64,000 nucleotides of DNA from Woeseiaceae bacterium (GCA_021773035.1 JAJFKU010000016.1:157715-221714), one strand, 5' to 3'; positions 27,515 to 37,359 are shown, numbered from the stretch's first letter. Made by a program: numbers and translations. The notes: generated by a model from the letters alone, not told the origin.

Positions 27515-29125
27515 TCAGGCAAATGTATCGACGAGGCCACTGCTCGCGACAACTTTCTGACGGGGTGGCGCTTCATCATCGATCACGTCGTTGGCGTGCT
27601 CGCCGGTAGATAGGTCGGTCGACCTTGCCTGTGAATTCTGGTCGCGATTGCCCTCAGCGACGCCCTGGTCACCAACGTTCGCTTCCCCCAGCGACAGGTT
27701 GTTCTCGGCGAACATATCCCGCAGCCTCGGCAACGCCTGCTCGAGCGCTTCACGTGTTACCGCCTGCTGCGCATGAATCGTTACATTCGTGATACCGTCA
27801 TCGACAGACACTTGCACGCGGACGGGACCGAGTTCAGCTGGCGTCAATCGAATATCAGCAGTCTTTGACTGGCCTCCGGACATCATCAATACACGTTCAG
27901 AAATTCGCTCCCCCCAGCTTGGGTCTCGAACCGGTGTACTGATCGATTCGCTGGTCTCCGGCGCGAGCGCTGCGGACGCCGGGTCAGTCGCCACTGGCGG
28001 CGCTATTTGGGCCAATGCGGTATGTGGCGCAGCCTGGCCCACCTGTACGGTGTTTATTTGTGGCAAGTCTCGCCGTTGTGCTGTATCCACCGGAACCAGA
28101 GTCTGCACCGATACCATCGGTTCCAGCGGTCGCAGTAGCGACAGCGAATCCTGTCCCTCGGCAGCAGCTGCGATACCGACGACCGGTGCCGACGGCGACG
28201 GCGACGGCGCCAACGACGGCGATCGCGATGGCAACGGCCTCGCCACCGACGGCACCGGAGGCACCGGCATTGGCGGCGTTGTCGGCGTTGGCGGCGTTGG
28301 CGGCACTGCTAACGGCGTCGATGGCATTGCGGGCGCGGCAGCCGGAGTCGACAGGGGCGACGTTGCGAGCGGGGCAGCCGGAGCCGACCGGGGCGACGTT
28401 GCGGCCGCTGCTGCTACCAGCGACGGCAGCTGCGGCTGGCCGGTTTGCGTTTGTTGGGGCTGCGATTGGCGCGGCAGCGATTGCTGCAGCTGCAATTGAG
28501 TCAGTGCTGTCACGGTATCGCGGCTTACAGTGTCGCGACCCACCGGCGAGCTTGGCAGCGGGTCGCTTGTTTCCGCTGCAATGCGTGTAATCGGATCCTG
28601 TCGCAGTTCGTTCGACTCAAGCGACCCGAGCGCCGTTGGCAATAGCGACGGTCCCGATCTTTGTGTAGCTCCGTCCAGTTGCCGCTCGGGCCCGGCAACC
28701 GCAATAACACCGTGGTTGCTATGCGGCTCGCTACTGGCTACCAAAGCTGACACCGGCCTTTGCAGTGGAACGGCCACGGGTATGTCGGTGTGAAAATACG
28801 GACCGGCGACAGCCGGCCAACTATCGTCGGCGCCTGATATTTCGATCTGCTGGTCGTCAACACCTGGCGTAAAACTAACCGGTATCGAGGTCGGTAACCG
28901 GGCGGGGACAGAAAGCGGCATCTGCGGCGGCAGTTTATTGCCGCTCTGTGGCAACGAAACACCGCTGGACTGCACGTTCGTCGACAGGCTCCCGGCCCGT
29001 ATCCGCAGCATAGCCGTGAAATCCAATCCACTTCCATCTGCAGTAAGCGGCGAAACCGCCGCCGTTGCTGGACGATCGCCAACCAAGCTTGTAGGTGTAA
29101 GTTGCAGATTCAGTGTCGCCAACAT
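27515..29125 (-). CDS. fliK: flagellar hook-length control protein FliK
   Basis: About 536 residues, on the long side for FliK. The N-terminal half is low complexity. A central Pro/Ala/Ser/Thr-rich linker (about residues 235-320) includes a 12-residue tandem repeat. The C-terminal Flg_hook domain (about 405-500) has the family motif L-T-P-A-E-L-G-P-V-R-V-Q-V-S and R-E-A-L-E-Q-A-L-P-R-L-R. FliK measures the hook and triggers FlhB. I chose ATG 29125 (AAGGGA upstream) over TTG 29140. Last gene of the fliE-fliK group. Confidence 0.9.
   Translation of the reverse strand: MLATLNLQLTPTSLVGDRPATAAVSPLTADGSGLDFTAMLRIRAGSLSTNVQSSGVSLPQSGNKLPPQMPLSVPARLPTSIPVSFTPGVDDQQIEISGADDSWPAVAGPYFHTDIPVAVPLQRPVSALVASSEPHSNHGVIAVAGPERQLDGATQRSGPSLLPTALGSLESNELRQDPITRIAAETSDPLPSSPVGRDTVSRDTVTALTQLQLQQSLPRQSQPQQTQTGQPQLPSLVAAAAATSPRSAPAAPLATSPLSTPAAAPAMPSTPLAVPPTPPTPTTPPMPVPPVPSVARPLPSRSPSLAPSPSPSAPVVGIAAAAEGQDSLSLLRPLEPMVSVQTLVPVDTAQRRDLPQINTVQVGQAAPHTALAQIAPPVATDPASAALAPETSESISTPVRDPSWGERISERVLMMSGGQSKTADIRLTPAELGPVRVQVSVDDGITNVTIHAQQAVTREALEQALPRLRDMFAENNLSLGEANVGDQGVAEGNRDQNSQARSTDLSTGEHANDVIDDEAPPRQKVVASSGLVDTFA
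28337..28408. repeat. 36-base tandem repeat, two copies, inside fliK
   Basis: Two adjacent copies (28337-28372 and 28373-28408) begin with the same 11 bases, GGCAGCCGGAG, and differ at a few positions. They encode A-T-S-P-x-S-x-P-A-A repeats in the FliK linker. Neighbouring GGC-rich triplet runs (28190-28320) encode Pro/Thr/Ala runs. The block is 36 bases, so copy changes keep the frame and alter linker length. Confidence 0.8.
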
Positions 29126-29185
29126 CCGATATCCCTTCAAATCAAAACCAGCCCTGCAATAGTAAAAGCAAGATGCGTGCCAGAA

Positions 29186-29644
29186 TTAATTGTCCGGGTT
29201 ACGACGAGTCGAATACGAGTTATTGCTCAGTTCATCCAGCTGCTTTTGCTCGAGCTTCGCCGCGTACGCAGCATCCTGCTGACGGCAGTTTTCGAGCACC
29301 CGCTCCAGCGATTCCAGTTTTTGACGTTTTACCATCCAGCGCTGACGATGCGCTTCGAGATTTCGCTCGGACTCGCGCACGATTTGTTGCTGTGAAAGAA
29401 CCGCGCGATCCATACGCCGCAGAAAACTCTGATAATCCTGCAGGTGAACAGCCGCGACACCGGAGGAAACGAGGTTTTTCTTCTGGTAGCCGCGACGAAA
29501 CGTATGCAACTCATCGAGCATCCTCATCTGTTCATTGTATTGTTGCTGCGATCGCCCCGCCTGCTCTCCATGGCGGCGCTCTTCGGACGTTGCGAGCTGC
29601 ACTATCTTGCCGATTTTCTTACTGCGTTTACTCATATCAATCAT
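29186..29644 (-). CDS. fliJ: flagellar export chaperone FliJ
   Basis: 152 residues, almost entirely alpha-helical and coiled coil, rich in Gln, Glu, Arg and Leu, as FliJ is; no membrane segment. FliJ sits in the FliI hexamer and links it to FlhA. ATG 29644 has GGAAG before it and overlaps the fliI stop; ATG 29635 is possible. Confidence 0.85.
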   Translation of the reverse strand: MIDMSKRSKKIGKIVQLATSEERRHGEQAGRSQQQYNEQMRMLDELHTFRRGYQKKNLVSSGVAAVHLQDYQSFLRRMDRAVLSQQQIVRESERNLEAHRQRWMVKRQKLESLERVLENCRQQDAAYAAKLEQKQLDELSNNSYSTRRNPDN

Positions 29645-31049
29645 TCACTTCCGACTGCCCGGCGACTTCGGCCGGTATTCTGTCGAATAACTCGCGCAAC
29701 TGGCTCAGGCTCGCCGCCGTATCGACGCTCTGATTCCGATGCTGACGTAAGAAATCGATCATCGCAGGCCACATCGTAATTGCCTCGTCCAACTGAGGAT
29801 TCGAACCAGGTTGATACGCACCGACGGCGACCAGATCGCGATTTTCCTGGTATGTGGAATACACCTGGCGAAACCTGGAGACGAGCTTTTGCTGAGCTTC
29901 GGCGGTAATCTGGGTCATTGCACGACTAACCGACGACTCAATATCGATGGCCGGATAGATCCCGGCGTCGGCCATGTCGCGGGATAAGACAATGTGACCA
30001 TCGAGAATTGCTCTGGAGGCATCGACGATCGGGTCGTTCTGGTCGTCGCCTTCCGCCAGTACTGTATAAATGGCGGTGATCGAACCGCCTCCATCCGTAC
30101 CGTTTCCGGCGCGCTCCACAAGTTGTGGCAGTTTTGCGAACACCGAGGGTGGATAACCCTTGGTAGCCGGTGGCTCACCGATGGCCAAAGCGATCTCGCG
30201 TTGCGCCTGCGCGAACCGTGTCAGCGAATCCATCAACAGCAGGACGTTCTTGCCCTGATTTCGAAAGTGCTCGGCGATCGCCGCGGTGAGCCAGGCACCG
30301 TGCATACGCATCAGCGGAGTATCGTCGGCAGGAGTCGCAACGACAACCGCCCGTTTCATACCGTCTGTACCCAGCGACTGGTCAATAAACTCCTTGACCT
30401 CTCTACCACGCTCTCCGACCAGACCTACAACGACCACGTCGGCCTCGGTGTTTCGTGTCATCATGCTAAGCAACATACTTTTGCCGACGCCGCTTCCGGC
30501 GAACAACCCCATGCGTTGGCCGCGTCCGATTGACAACAGTGAATTGATCGACCGCACGCCGACATCGAGCTGCGATCGAATCGGCTGGCGCTGCAAAGGG
30601 TTAATCGGCTCACCCATCAAGGACACCGTTTCACCGCTGCTAATTGGCTTGCCTCCGTCCAACGGCCTGCCGCGACCGTCCAACACCCGGCCCAACAAAT
30701 CGTCGCCAACAGTCACCTCTGGAGATCCACAAACAGGAATGACTCGCGCGTTCGGGACAATGCCACGCATATCGCCGACCGGCATCAGAAACAGGCGCTC
30801 GCCGGAAAATCCGACGACTTCAGTTTCGACGCGACGGCCGTCGCTCGCAACAACGTCGCAACGCCCCCCGAGGGCAGCATGGCAACCCTCCGCCTCCATT
30901 GCCAGGCCGACGGTTCGCCGCAACACTCCTTCGATGACGATTTCCGATCCGTTTTCGCCGGCACGGTCCATATAGGAACCCAGCCGCAATGTGCGCTCCA
31001 GGTTGCGGTCGGGACTAGGGCCCGGGAAAGTTGGTCGTGGCTCGTTCAC
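29637..31049 (-). CDS. fliI: flagellar export ATPase FliI
   Basis: 470 residues, slightly longer than usual at both ends. Walker A G-S-G-V-G-K-S (in [11 protein letters not shown]), [10 protein letters not shown] and [12 protein letters not shown] are those of the FliI/F1-beta family. It powers unfolding and entry of export substrates. GTG start overlapping the fliH stop (GTGA). Confidence 0.96.
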   Translation of the reverse strand: MNEPRPTFPGPSPDRNLERTLRLGSYMDRAGENGSEIVIEGVLRRTVGLAMEAEGCHAALGGRCDVVASDGRRVETEVVGFSGERLFLMPVGDMRGIVPNARVIPVCGSPEVTVGDDLLGRVLDGRGRPLDGGKPISSGETVSLMGEPINPLQRQPIRSQLDVGVRSINSLLSIGRGQRMGLFAGSGVGKSMLLSMMTRNTEADVVVVGLVGERGREVKEFIDQSLGTDGMKRAVVVATPADDTPLMRMHGAWLTAAIAEHFRNQGKNVLLLMDSLTRFAQAQREIALAIGEPPATKGYPPSVFAKLPQLVERAGNGTDGGGSITAIYTVLAEGDDQNDPIVDASRAILDGHIVLSRDMADAGIYPAIDIESSVSRAMTQITAEAQQKLVSRFRQVYSTYQENRDLVAVGAYQPGSNPQLDEAITMWPAMIDFLRQHRNQSVDTAASLSQLRELFDRIPAEVAGQSEVND

Positions 31050-31642
31050 GAATTTCGCTCATCGCCGAAACAACGACTGAGTACAGCGTGCATCCGGGCC
31101 TCTGCCGTTGCGTCGATCTGCGAGTTCTCGGTCGTTACCGTGCAACCACCGTGAGAAATCAACGGGTCCTCGACAATGCTCCACGCCGGCTCGCCATCCG
31201 CGGGTGGCAGGGAATCGCGGACCAATACGGCGTCGTCGGGGTGCAGGTGAACCTGTACCAGGCGGCTGGCGATCGGCAACGCCTGTATTGCCTCGCGAAC
31301 GACGCCGACAACATGGCTTGGGTTGGTTTTGACTTCTCGACGGAACAGCTGTTTCACGACCGCAACGGACAGTTCGACCAGTTGCAACTCAACCGATCCG
31401 TCGAGTTCGTCAAACGGCTTGCTCAGCGCCCGTAGCAGTTCGTCATAACGAGCAGCTCGCTTGGCTATTTCATGCCCGCCTGCCGCGAGGCCTTCCGCAT
31501 GGCCCTTTTGCCACGCTTCGTCATAGGCCTCTTTTTGCAGTGCCTGCAAACGTCCGGCAGTCAGATAACCCTTGCCGTCGGAACCATCGATTGCCGGGAC
31601 ATCCCAGCGTCTCACTTCGCAGGCTGTCGCGTCGTCAGACAT
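31046..31642 (-). CDS. fliH: flagellar export regulator FliH
   Basis: 198 residues. The N-terminal half is helical with Ala/Gly-containing heptads ([14 protein letters not shown]), the C-terminal half globular, as in FliH, which holds FliI and docks it on the C-ring. I chose ATG 31642 (GAGG five bases before it) instead of TTG 31663. It overlaps the fliG stop by 8 bases. Confidence 0.88.
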   Translation of the reverse strand: MSDDATACEVRRWDVPAIDGSDGKGYLTAGRLQALQKEAYDEAWQKGHAEGLAAGGHEIAKRAARYDELLRALSKPFDELDGSVELQLVELSVAVVKQLFRREVKTNPSHVVGVVREAIQALPIASRLVQVHLHPDDAVLVRDSLPPADGEPAWSIVEDPLISHGGCTVTTENSQIDATAEARMHAVLSRCFGDERNS

Positions 31643-32645
31643 ATTCCTCGCCGCTCTGTCCAAGATTTATTTCGCCGGCATCGGCGAGGCGCCGTGCGGC
31701 CTCCAGAATTTCTTTCTGTGCCGCCTCTACCTCGCTGAGTTTCGTCGGCCCCTTGGCGTCCATGTCTTCACGCAGCAACGTCGCCGCGCGTTTCGACATG
31801 TTGCCGAGTATCTTGTCACTAATCGCCGGATCGCAGCCTTTCAGTGCCACTCCCAGGAGGTCGTTCGAAATTTCGCGAAGCAGGGCCTGAATACCCTTGT
31901 CGTCCACATCGAGCAGCGTATCGAAGACGAACATCATTTCCTGAATCCGCTCCGACAGTTCGGCATTCCTTTCCTTGATCTCGTCCAGCATTTTTTCGCC
32001 GTCGCTGGGTTTCAGTGCGTTCACAATGCCAGCGGCGACCTTGTCGCCCCCGACTTTACGGGTGCCGCTGCGCCCGGCGTCGGCGGACTTGCTGGCGATC
32101 AGGCTTTCGATTTCCGCGAGCGCGCTCTGCTGAATATCCGTCAGGCGGGCCACCCGCATGACGATGTCAGAACGGATGTCCTCCGGAAGATTGTCGACGA
32201 CCTCCGCGGCCTGGCCACTTTCAAGATAAGCGAGGACGATGGCGATTATTTGCGGATGCTCGTCCTGAATAATGTCAACCACCTCGCGAGAACTCATCCA
32301 TTTCAATGCATCCAGTCCCTGAGCATCGTCGCCGCTCATGATGCGTTCAATAAACGCGTTCGCTTTGCTCGCGCCAAATGCGTTGCCCAGCAGTTTGCGG
32401 ACATAGTTTTCGGTATCGACACCAAACGCTGTTTGATCTTCAACGTCCATGATAAATACGTCGAGTACGCGGTCTGCGTCGTTGCGACTGATACTCTTGA
32501 GGGACGCCATCGCGGCACCTAGTTTCTGCACGTCGTTGGTGCCCATGTACTTGAGCACCTCCGCCGCCTCAACCTCACCGAGCGTCATCAGCAGCAACGC
32601 CGCCCGCTCGGTGCCGTTCATTTTTACCCCAACGACATCATTCAT
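31635..32645 (-). CDS. fliG: flagellar motor switch protein FliG
   Basis: 336 residues, normal length. FliG domains in order: N-terminal FliF-binding (about 1-100), middle with the E-H-P-Q motif near 125, C-terminal with the charged torque helix (about 240-330; I-Q-E-M-M-F-V-F-D-x-L, D-K-G-I-Q-A-L-L-R). Rotor partner of the stator. It overlaps fliF by 8 bases. Confidence 0.97.
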   Translation of the reverse strand: MNDVVGVKMNGTERAALLLMTLGEVEAAEVLKYMGTNDVQKLGAAMASLKSISRNDADRVLDVFIMDVEDQTAFGVDTENYVRKLLGNAFGASKANAFIERIMSGDDAQGLDALKWMSSREVVDIIQDEHPQIIAIVLAYLESGQAAEVVDNLPEDIRSDIVMRVARLTDIQQSALAEIESLIASKSADAGRSGTRKVGGDKVAAGIVNALKPSDGEKMLDEIKERNAELSERIQEMMFVFDTLLDVDDKGIQALLREISNDLLGVALKGCDPAISDKILGNMSKRAATLLREDMDAKGPTKLSEVEAAQKEILEAARRLADAGEINLGQSGEEYV

Positions 32646-34269
32646 CAGCGGTCACCCACTTCTTGACGACCTGCGCAACCCGGGCGGGATCGTGACCCGT
32701 AATGTTCTTGGCCGCGGCCACCTTCTCATCGTAGTTCGGTGGTGCAATCGCTGCCGCGCCGCCGGCAAGCAGCGGCGACCCAACGCCGCCCACGGCATTG
32801 GCGCCTCGCGATATGTAGTCGCCGGATACGGCCGGCGTGGCCGAGACGACGCCGCGCAACATTGGTCGCACTACGCCGAAGGCGATGGCCAGCACCATGA
32901 CGGCGCCAAGAATCTGTTTTAACGCATCCCGCAGAACAGGGCGCTCCCAAAACGCGGGAGCATCCGCTTCTTGCAGTTCCTCTATGGCCAGGAACTCTTC
33001 GCTGAGGACAACAACTGTGTCACCGCGTGCCTCGCTAAAGCCGACAGCCTCCTTTACCAGCGACGTATAACGCTCAATCTCGGCATCGCTCACGGCCGGT
33101 TGTTCGGAATCGGCCTCAAGCGGTGTCCCGTCGACCAGAACGGCAACGGACAGTTTTTGTATCGCACCGGATTGCGGGCGGGTATGACGAATAGTCCGAT
33201 CAACCTCGTAATTCCGTGTACTGGTTCGAGACAGGTTCTGAGGATCGCTTAACTCCGTCTGTGTACCAGCCTGTGCAGGGTCAACTCCAACGGCTGCCGG
33301 TGGCTGGTTACTCAGGGCGCCGGGAATACCGCCTGCCAGAGAGCCGCCGCCGCTCCTCTGGTCTTCGTTCACATGCTCACTCCGGACTACCGAACGTGCC
33401 GGGTCGAACGACTCCCGGGTCTCCTCGATATAGGTGAAGTCGATATCGGCAACCACCTCGGCACGAACCCGCCCGGCGCCAAGCAACGGTGTCAAAAGGT
33501 CTTCAATCCGGCGCTTGTAAGTTTCCTCGAGTTTCCTGGCGTACTTGAACTGGGTAGCCGCGATAGCGTCAGCAGGCTGTTCGTTCCCTGAACTGAGTAG
33601 TCGCCCGTTTTGGTCGATCAGCGTAATATCGCGCGCGGCAAGATTCGGTACGCTCGATGCGACAAGGTGCACAATAGCAGACGATTGGTCCGCCTCGAGC
33701 CCGTGTCCGCGAAACAGCTGCAGAAGTACGGACGCACTCGCGTTCTTTTTGTCCCGGATGAATGCCGTCTGTTTCGGTAAGGCAAGATGTACGCGGGCTT
33801 CGCGAACCACACCCAGAGACGAAATAGTTCGTGCAAGCTCAGCCTCCAGCGCGTGCTGGTAACGCGCGCTTTCCATGAACTGGCTAACACCGAAACTCGA
33901 CTGTTCCTGCATGGACTCCATGCCGGCTACAGAACTTTGCGGCAAACCCTGCGATGCAAGCTGCATGCGAGCTTCATGCACGCTGGCTTCCGGGACCATG
34001 ATGCTGCCATTGCCACTCAACTTGTAGTCAATGTCTGCAGCATCGAGAGCAGTGCTTACCTGCGCAGCTTCCTGTGCTCCCATGTTGCCGTACAGCTGAG
34101 TGTAGCCGGGTGATTGAGACCAAAACGCGACCGCAAAACCCGCTGCAACCGCTGCGGCCACGCCGAGCAGAAGCATTAGCTGCTGCACCGCTGGAATTCG
34201 TAACACACCGGACAGATTGATCTGGCTCGACGGCACGACGGTAGATTCGATTACGGTTCCTTTTTCCAT
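32638..34269 (-). CDS. fliF: flagellar MS-ring protein FliF
   Basis: 543 residues with transmembrane helices at about 28-50 and 440-460, two ring-building motif domains in the periplasm between them, and a cytoplasmic C-terminus that binds FliG. Motifs: Y-T-Q-L-Y-G-N-M, A-R-V-H-L-A-L-P-K-Q-T-A-F and V-V-A-D-I-D-F. Follows fliE after 51 bases. Confidence 0.97.
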   Translation of the reverse strand: MEKGTVIESTVVPSSQINLSGVLRIPAVQQLMLLLGVAAAVAAGFAVAFWSQSPGYTQLYGNMGAQEAAQVSTALDAADIDYKLSGNGSIMVPEASVHEARMQLASQGLPQSSVAGMESMQEQSSFGVSQFMESARYQHALEAELARTISSLGVVREARVHLALPKQTAFIRDKKNASASVLLQLFRGHGLEADQSSAIVHLVASSVPNLAARDITLIDQNGRLLSSGNEQPADAIAATQFKYARKLEETYKRRIEDLLTPLLGAGRVRAEVVADIDFTYIEETRESFDPARSVVRSEHVNEDQRSGGGSLAGGIPGALSNQPPAAVGVDPAQAGTQTELSDPQNLSRTSTRNYEVDRTIRHTRPQSGAIQKLSVAVLVDGTPLEADSEQPAVSDAEIERYTSLVKEAVGFSEARGDTVVVLSEEFLAIEELQEADAPAFWERPVLRDALKQILGAVMVLAIAFGVVRPMLRGVVSATPAVSGDYISRGANAVGGVGSPLLAGGAAAIAPPNYDEKVAAAKNITGHDPARVAQVVKKWVTADE

Positions 34270-34320
34270 GGCTTCTTATTCGTTCCCTGGTTGCTTCTCT
34301 TTAGTCGTGTCCGGACCGGC

Positions 34321-34635
34321 TCAGACCGGCATGTTCATGATGTCCTGATAGGCGGTGACAAGCTTGTTGCGCACCTCCGTGACAGCTCGAAATGACAGAC
34401 TGGCCTTTTGTGAGGCAATCATGACCTCTGCCAGACTTTTGTCAGTAGTACCGTTTTCAAAACCCACCTTGAGTTCACCGGCATGCTTCTGCAAATCGTT
34501 TACCGAGTCGAGAGATGTCTTCAGCATCTCGCCAAAATTGTTGTTAGGCAGTTCTGCCGCCTGCTGCGTAGGCTGCAGCTCACGTCCCAGCGTACGAATT
34601 TGACTCAGCAGCTGTGTCGCACTGATTTCGTTCAT
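34321..34635 (-). CDS. fliE: flagellar hook-basal body adaptor FliE
   Basis: 104 residues, with F-G-E-M-L-K-T-S-L-D-S-V-N and A-E-V-M-I-A-S-Q-K-A-S-L-S-F motifs of FliE, the adaptor between MS ring and rod. Its start overlaps the fleR stop (ATGA), so regulator and first structural gene are translationally coupled here. Confidence 0.95.
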   Translation of the reverse strand: MNEISATQLLSQIRTLGRELQPTQQAAELPNNNFGEMLKTSLDSVNDLQKHAGELKVGFENGTTDKSLAEVMIASQKASLSFRAVTEVRNKLVTAYQDIMNMPV

Positions 34636-35942
34636 GACAATTCTCCGGGTATCGCGACGCCGTCCTCTCTCATACGCGCGAGCTTGTAACGTAGTGACCG
34701 TGGGCTGATACCCAGGGCCTCGGCAACTTCACCGCGCCTGCCGTTATGTGCCTGTAACGCATCTGTGATCAATTGATATTCCCGATTCCGGAGGTCCTGG
34801 CTAAGAACACGCTCGTCACCAGAGGCCGGACTGGCCCTGTCAAAACCAAGCTCCGCTGCATGCAGTACCGAGCCACTGTGCAAAATCAATGAGCGCTGCA
34901 CCAGGTTCTCCAACTCACGCACATTGCCCGGCCAGTCGTGATTCAGGAGCGCATTCTTCGCGCACTGTGACAAGGTCACCGCTTTGTTGCCATGGCGCTT
35001 AAGCGCCATTCCGACGAGCGGCAATATATCGTCGCGCCTTTCGTTTAGCGCCGATATGTGCAGTGGGAAAACGTTCAGGCGGTAGTAAAGATCCTCCCGA
35101 AACTTACCATCTGTCACGTACTGTCGAAGGTCCCGGTTAGTCGTTGCAAGCACGCGAACGTTCAGCGGAATAACTTTGCGGCCACCAATTCTCTCGACCT
35201 CTTTCTCCTGGATTACCCGCAATAACTTAGCCTGCAAGCCGAGGTCCATTTCCGAGATTTCGTCGAGTAACAAGGTGCCGTTTTCCGCCTGCTCAAACTT
35301 ACCGGCGTGCGCGTCGGTAGCGCCGGTAAAAGCGCCTTTTTCGTAGCCGAACAGGACTGCTTCGAGCATAGTCTCGGGTATCGCCGCGCAATTTATGGCA
35401 ACAAAAGATTCGTTGCTGCGGGGTGATTGATCATGAATATAGCGCGCGAAAACCTCTTTACCGCAGCCGCTAGGACCACTAATCGTTACCGTAACATCCG
35501 TCCTGGCGACTCTCCGCGCAATCTGCAGTATCTCTACCGTGGCCGCGTCGGCAGCGATCGGCGAATCACTGTCGTTCGGCTGCCCGATGTATTTGTCGAC
35601 CACCGAGCGCAACTCATCCACTTCAAAAGGTTTGATCAGGTAATCCATCGCACCGTTCTTCATAACGTCGATGGCGTTTTCGATCGTGCCATGCGCGGTC
35701 ATCAGTACGGTCGGCAAGGTCGGATGTTGTTCGTGAATCTTCCCGAGCAGCGCGAGACCGTCCATCGGTTCCATCTGTAAGTCGCTGACTACGAGACCAA
35801 CCGGCTCCCGGTCAAGAATATCGAGAGCCGTCACACCACAGTCCGCCGTAAGCACGGGCTGCTCGTCGCTGTAGAGAGAGTCGAACAGCGCCTCGCGCAG
35901 GCTGGCATCATCTTCGACGATGAGTATGGCCGGTGTAGTCAT
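34632..35942 (-). CDS. fleR: FleR/FlrC two-component sigma-54 activator
   Basis: 436 residues. Receiver domain with phospho-acceptor D54 (V-S-D-L-Q-M) and acidic pocket E10-D11-D12, then an AAA+ domain with Walker A G-P-S-G-C-G-K-E and GAFTGA, then a Fis-type helix-turn-helix (A-E-A-L-G-I-S-P-R-S-L-R-Y-K-L). With FleS it activates mid-stage sigma-54 promoters for hook and basal-body genes. Overlaps fleS (ATGA) and fliE. Confidence 0.95.
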   Translation of the reverse strand: MTTPAILIVEDDASLREALFDSLYSDEQPVLTADCGVTALDILDREPVGLVVSDLQMEPMDGLALLGKIHEQHPTLPTVLMTAHGTIENAIDVMKNGAMDYLIKPFEVDELRSVVDKYIGQPNDSDSPIAADAATVEILQIARRVARTDVTVTISGPSGCGKEVFARYIHDQSPRSNESFVAINCAAIPETMLEAVLFGYEKGAFTGATDAHAGKFEQAENGTLLLDEISEMDLGLQAKLLRVIQEKEVERIGGRKVIPLNVRVLATTNRDLRQYVTDGKFREDLYYRLNVFPLHISALNERRDDILPLVGMALKRHGNKAVTLSQCAKNALLNHDWPGNVRELENLVQRSLILHSGSVLHAAELGFDRASPASGDERVLSQDLRNREYQLITDALQAHNGRRGEVAEALGISPRSLRYKLARMREDGVAIPGELS

Positions 35943-37090
35943 GATTCATCATTCCCGTTGCGCCCACCGGGCAGGCGAATAGTAAAAGTCGAACCGAGAT
36001 CGGAGGTGTCGAAAGTCACATCACCGTCGTGGGCGGTCACAACAGCCTTGACGACGGAGAGGCCAAGCCCTGTACCTTGGGGCCGGGTGGTGAAAAAGGG
36101 TTCGAACAGGCGTGGCTGGACGTCTTCGGGAACACCCGGGCCGTCATCGGTTACACACAGGTGTACGGCGTCGTCGCAACAACGGCCGTGTAAAAGTATG
36201 TTGGTATTGCCATCGCCCGCCTGATCGGCGTTCATTATCAGGTTTAACAATGCACCCTGAATCGCGTCCTTGTTTATCGCAACTATGGGGTCAGGGTCGC
36301 TGACTGAAACACGTAGCGACGAGCGGCGCCCGAGCTGCCCGTCGACACTATCCTGGACATCATGCAGCAAGCCGGCGACGCTGACCCTGTCCTGTGCCTG
36401 GCGGGCTCCGGCGGCAAAACCCAGCATGTCGTTGACCATACGCTTGAGGTCGTTAAGACCGGCTTTGATCTTACCTACTATACGAGCCTGGCCAGGTGCG
36501 CTTGTATCGAGTTGACCGGTATACAGCATGGCAGAAGCCAGCGGTGTACGAACCTGGTGTGCGAATTCTGCTGTCATCTCACCGATAACTGTCAGGCGTT
36601 CATCGCGCTGCCTGAGTTCTGCAATTCGCCGACTTTCGGTAACGTCGGCGAGCAACAGGATCTCACCGGAGTCGCTCTTGAACTGGCGACGTGAAAGACT
36701 GAGCCAACGTCCGTCTCGGAGCTGAATATTGCCGTCCTCGCCGCCGCCATCGGCGACTTCCCGACTGACAATCGATGCCCAGGAACAGCCGATCAATGGC
36801 TTGTTGAGCAAGGTGCTTGCCTCGCTGTTTTGCTGACGGACAATACCGCTATCGTCCAGCACCAGAATGGCGCCGGGCAAAGTCTCGAGCAATTCCGATA
36901 AACGGTGGCTGAGTTTTTCCTTCTTGACCAGTTCCTGCAACCGGACGGATTGCTCGCAGCGCAATCGATACGACAACGCGTCGACTGTGTTCTGCAAATC
37001 ACGATACGACGTCTCGAGCGATCCGGACTGCTGATTGAACAGCTCGAATGCGCTACGCAGTTCCTGTGTATCGTGTGACGGCCTTGCCAA
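35939..37090 (-). CDS. fleS: FleS/FlrB sensor histidine kinase
   Basis: About 383 residues, soluble. A coiled-coil N-terminus, then a PAS domain (about 70-170; L-P-G-A-I-L-V-L-D-D-S-G), a dimerisation helix with the H-box E-F-A-H-Q-V-R-T-P-L, and an ATPase domain (N-A-D-Q-A-G; D-D-G-P-G-V-P; G-T-G-L-G-L). No membrane segment, as for FleS. The start is chosen as TTG 37090 because GGAG lies seven bases before it and the longer TTG 37150 version would overlap a perfect sigma-54 promoter. No ATG is available in this stretch. Confidence 0.9.
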   Translation of the reverse strand: MARPSHDTQELRSAFELFNQQSGSLETSYRDLQNTVDALSYRLRCEQSVRLQELVKKEKLSHRLSELLETLPGAILVLDDSGIVRQQNSEASTLLNKPLIGCSWASIVSREVADGGGEDGNIQLRDGRWLSLSRRQFKSDSGEILLLADVTESRRIAELRQRDERLTVIGEMTAEFAHQVRTPLASAMLYTGQLDTSAPGQARIVGKIKAGLNDLKRMVNDMLGFAAGARQAQDRVSVAGLLHDVQDSVDGQLGRRSSLRVSVSDPDPIVAINKDAIQGALLNLIMNADQAGDGNTNILLHGRCCDDAVHLCVTDDGPGVPEDVQPRLFEPFFTTRPQGTGLGLSVVKAVVTAHDGDVTFDTSDLGSTFTIRLPGGRNGNDES

Positions 37091-37133
37091 AACGGATCTC
37101 CAGTCGTTGTCTGTCTCTAATTGAGAATGTAAA

Positions 37134-37149
37134 TGCAAATAGCATGCCA
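37134..37149 (-). promoter_or_regulatory. sigma-54 promoter of fleS-fleR-fliE operon
   Basis: Minus strand TGGCAT (37149-37144), five bases, TTGCA (37138-37134); one mismatch to TGGCAC-N5-TTGCA. It lies 43 bases before TTG 37090 and decides against the upstream TTG 37150. Confidence 0.8.
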
Positions 37150-37197
37150 AACAGATTAACCTTTATTTTTCAATGATTTAATGGAAATCTCTGTGAC

Positions 37198-37222
37198 AAA
37201 AAAGCGTCAAATTCGTGACGCT
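37198..37222 (-). terminator. Rho-independent terminator, minus strand, upstream of fleS promoter
   Basis: Minus strand: AGCGTCA, six-base loop, TGACGCT, followed by a run of Ts. It would stop minus-strand (antisense) transcripts running from fleQ through the plus-strand EAL-HDOD gene before they reach fleSR. In the 240-base gap 37151-37391 this, the two promoters and nothing else are seen. Confidence 0.65.
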
Positions 37223-37332
37223 AACGACGAAACGGCGGAAACCGGACAGGATGGAGGCAGCTACTCGACGAAATCGCACGGCGATGCCGGACTGTCTGGG
37301 CCCCGATAGTTACCAGGGCAAACGGCAACACC

Positions 37333-37359
37333 TAAAGGCCACCCGGAAACGGTCGATAA
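37333..37359 (+). promoter_or_regulatory. sigma-28 promoter of the EAL-HDOD gene
   Basis: TAAA (37333-37336), exactly 15 bases, GTCGATAA (37352-37359); one mismatch in the -10 half. About 33 bases before the start codon. Confidence 0.7.

Noticed and set aside
28190..28340. Short regular repeats that might suggest a CRISPR or tandem array
   Set aside because: They are codon-level GGC/GTT triplet runs encoding the proline-rich FliK linker; no spacers and no cas genes.
31572..32522. 316-codon plus-strand frame opposite fliG
   Set aside because: Antisense shadow of FliG.
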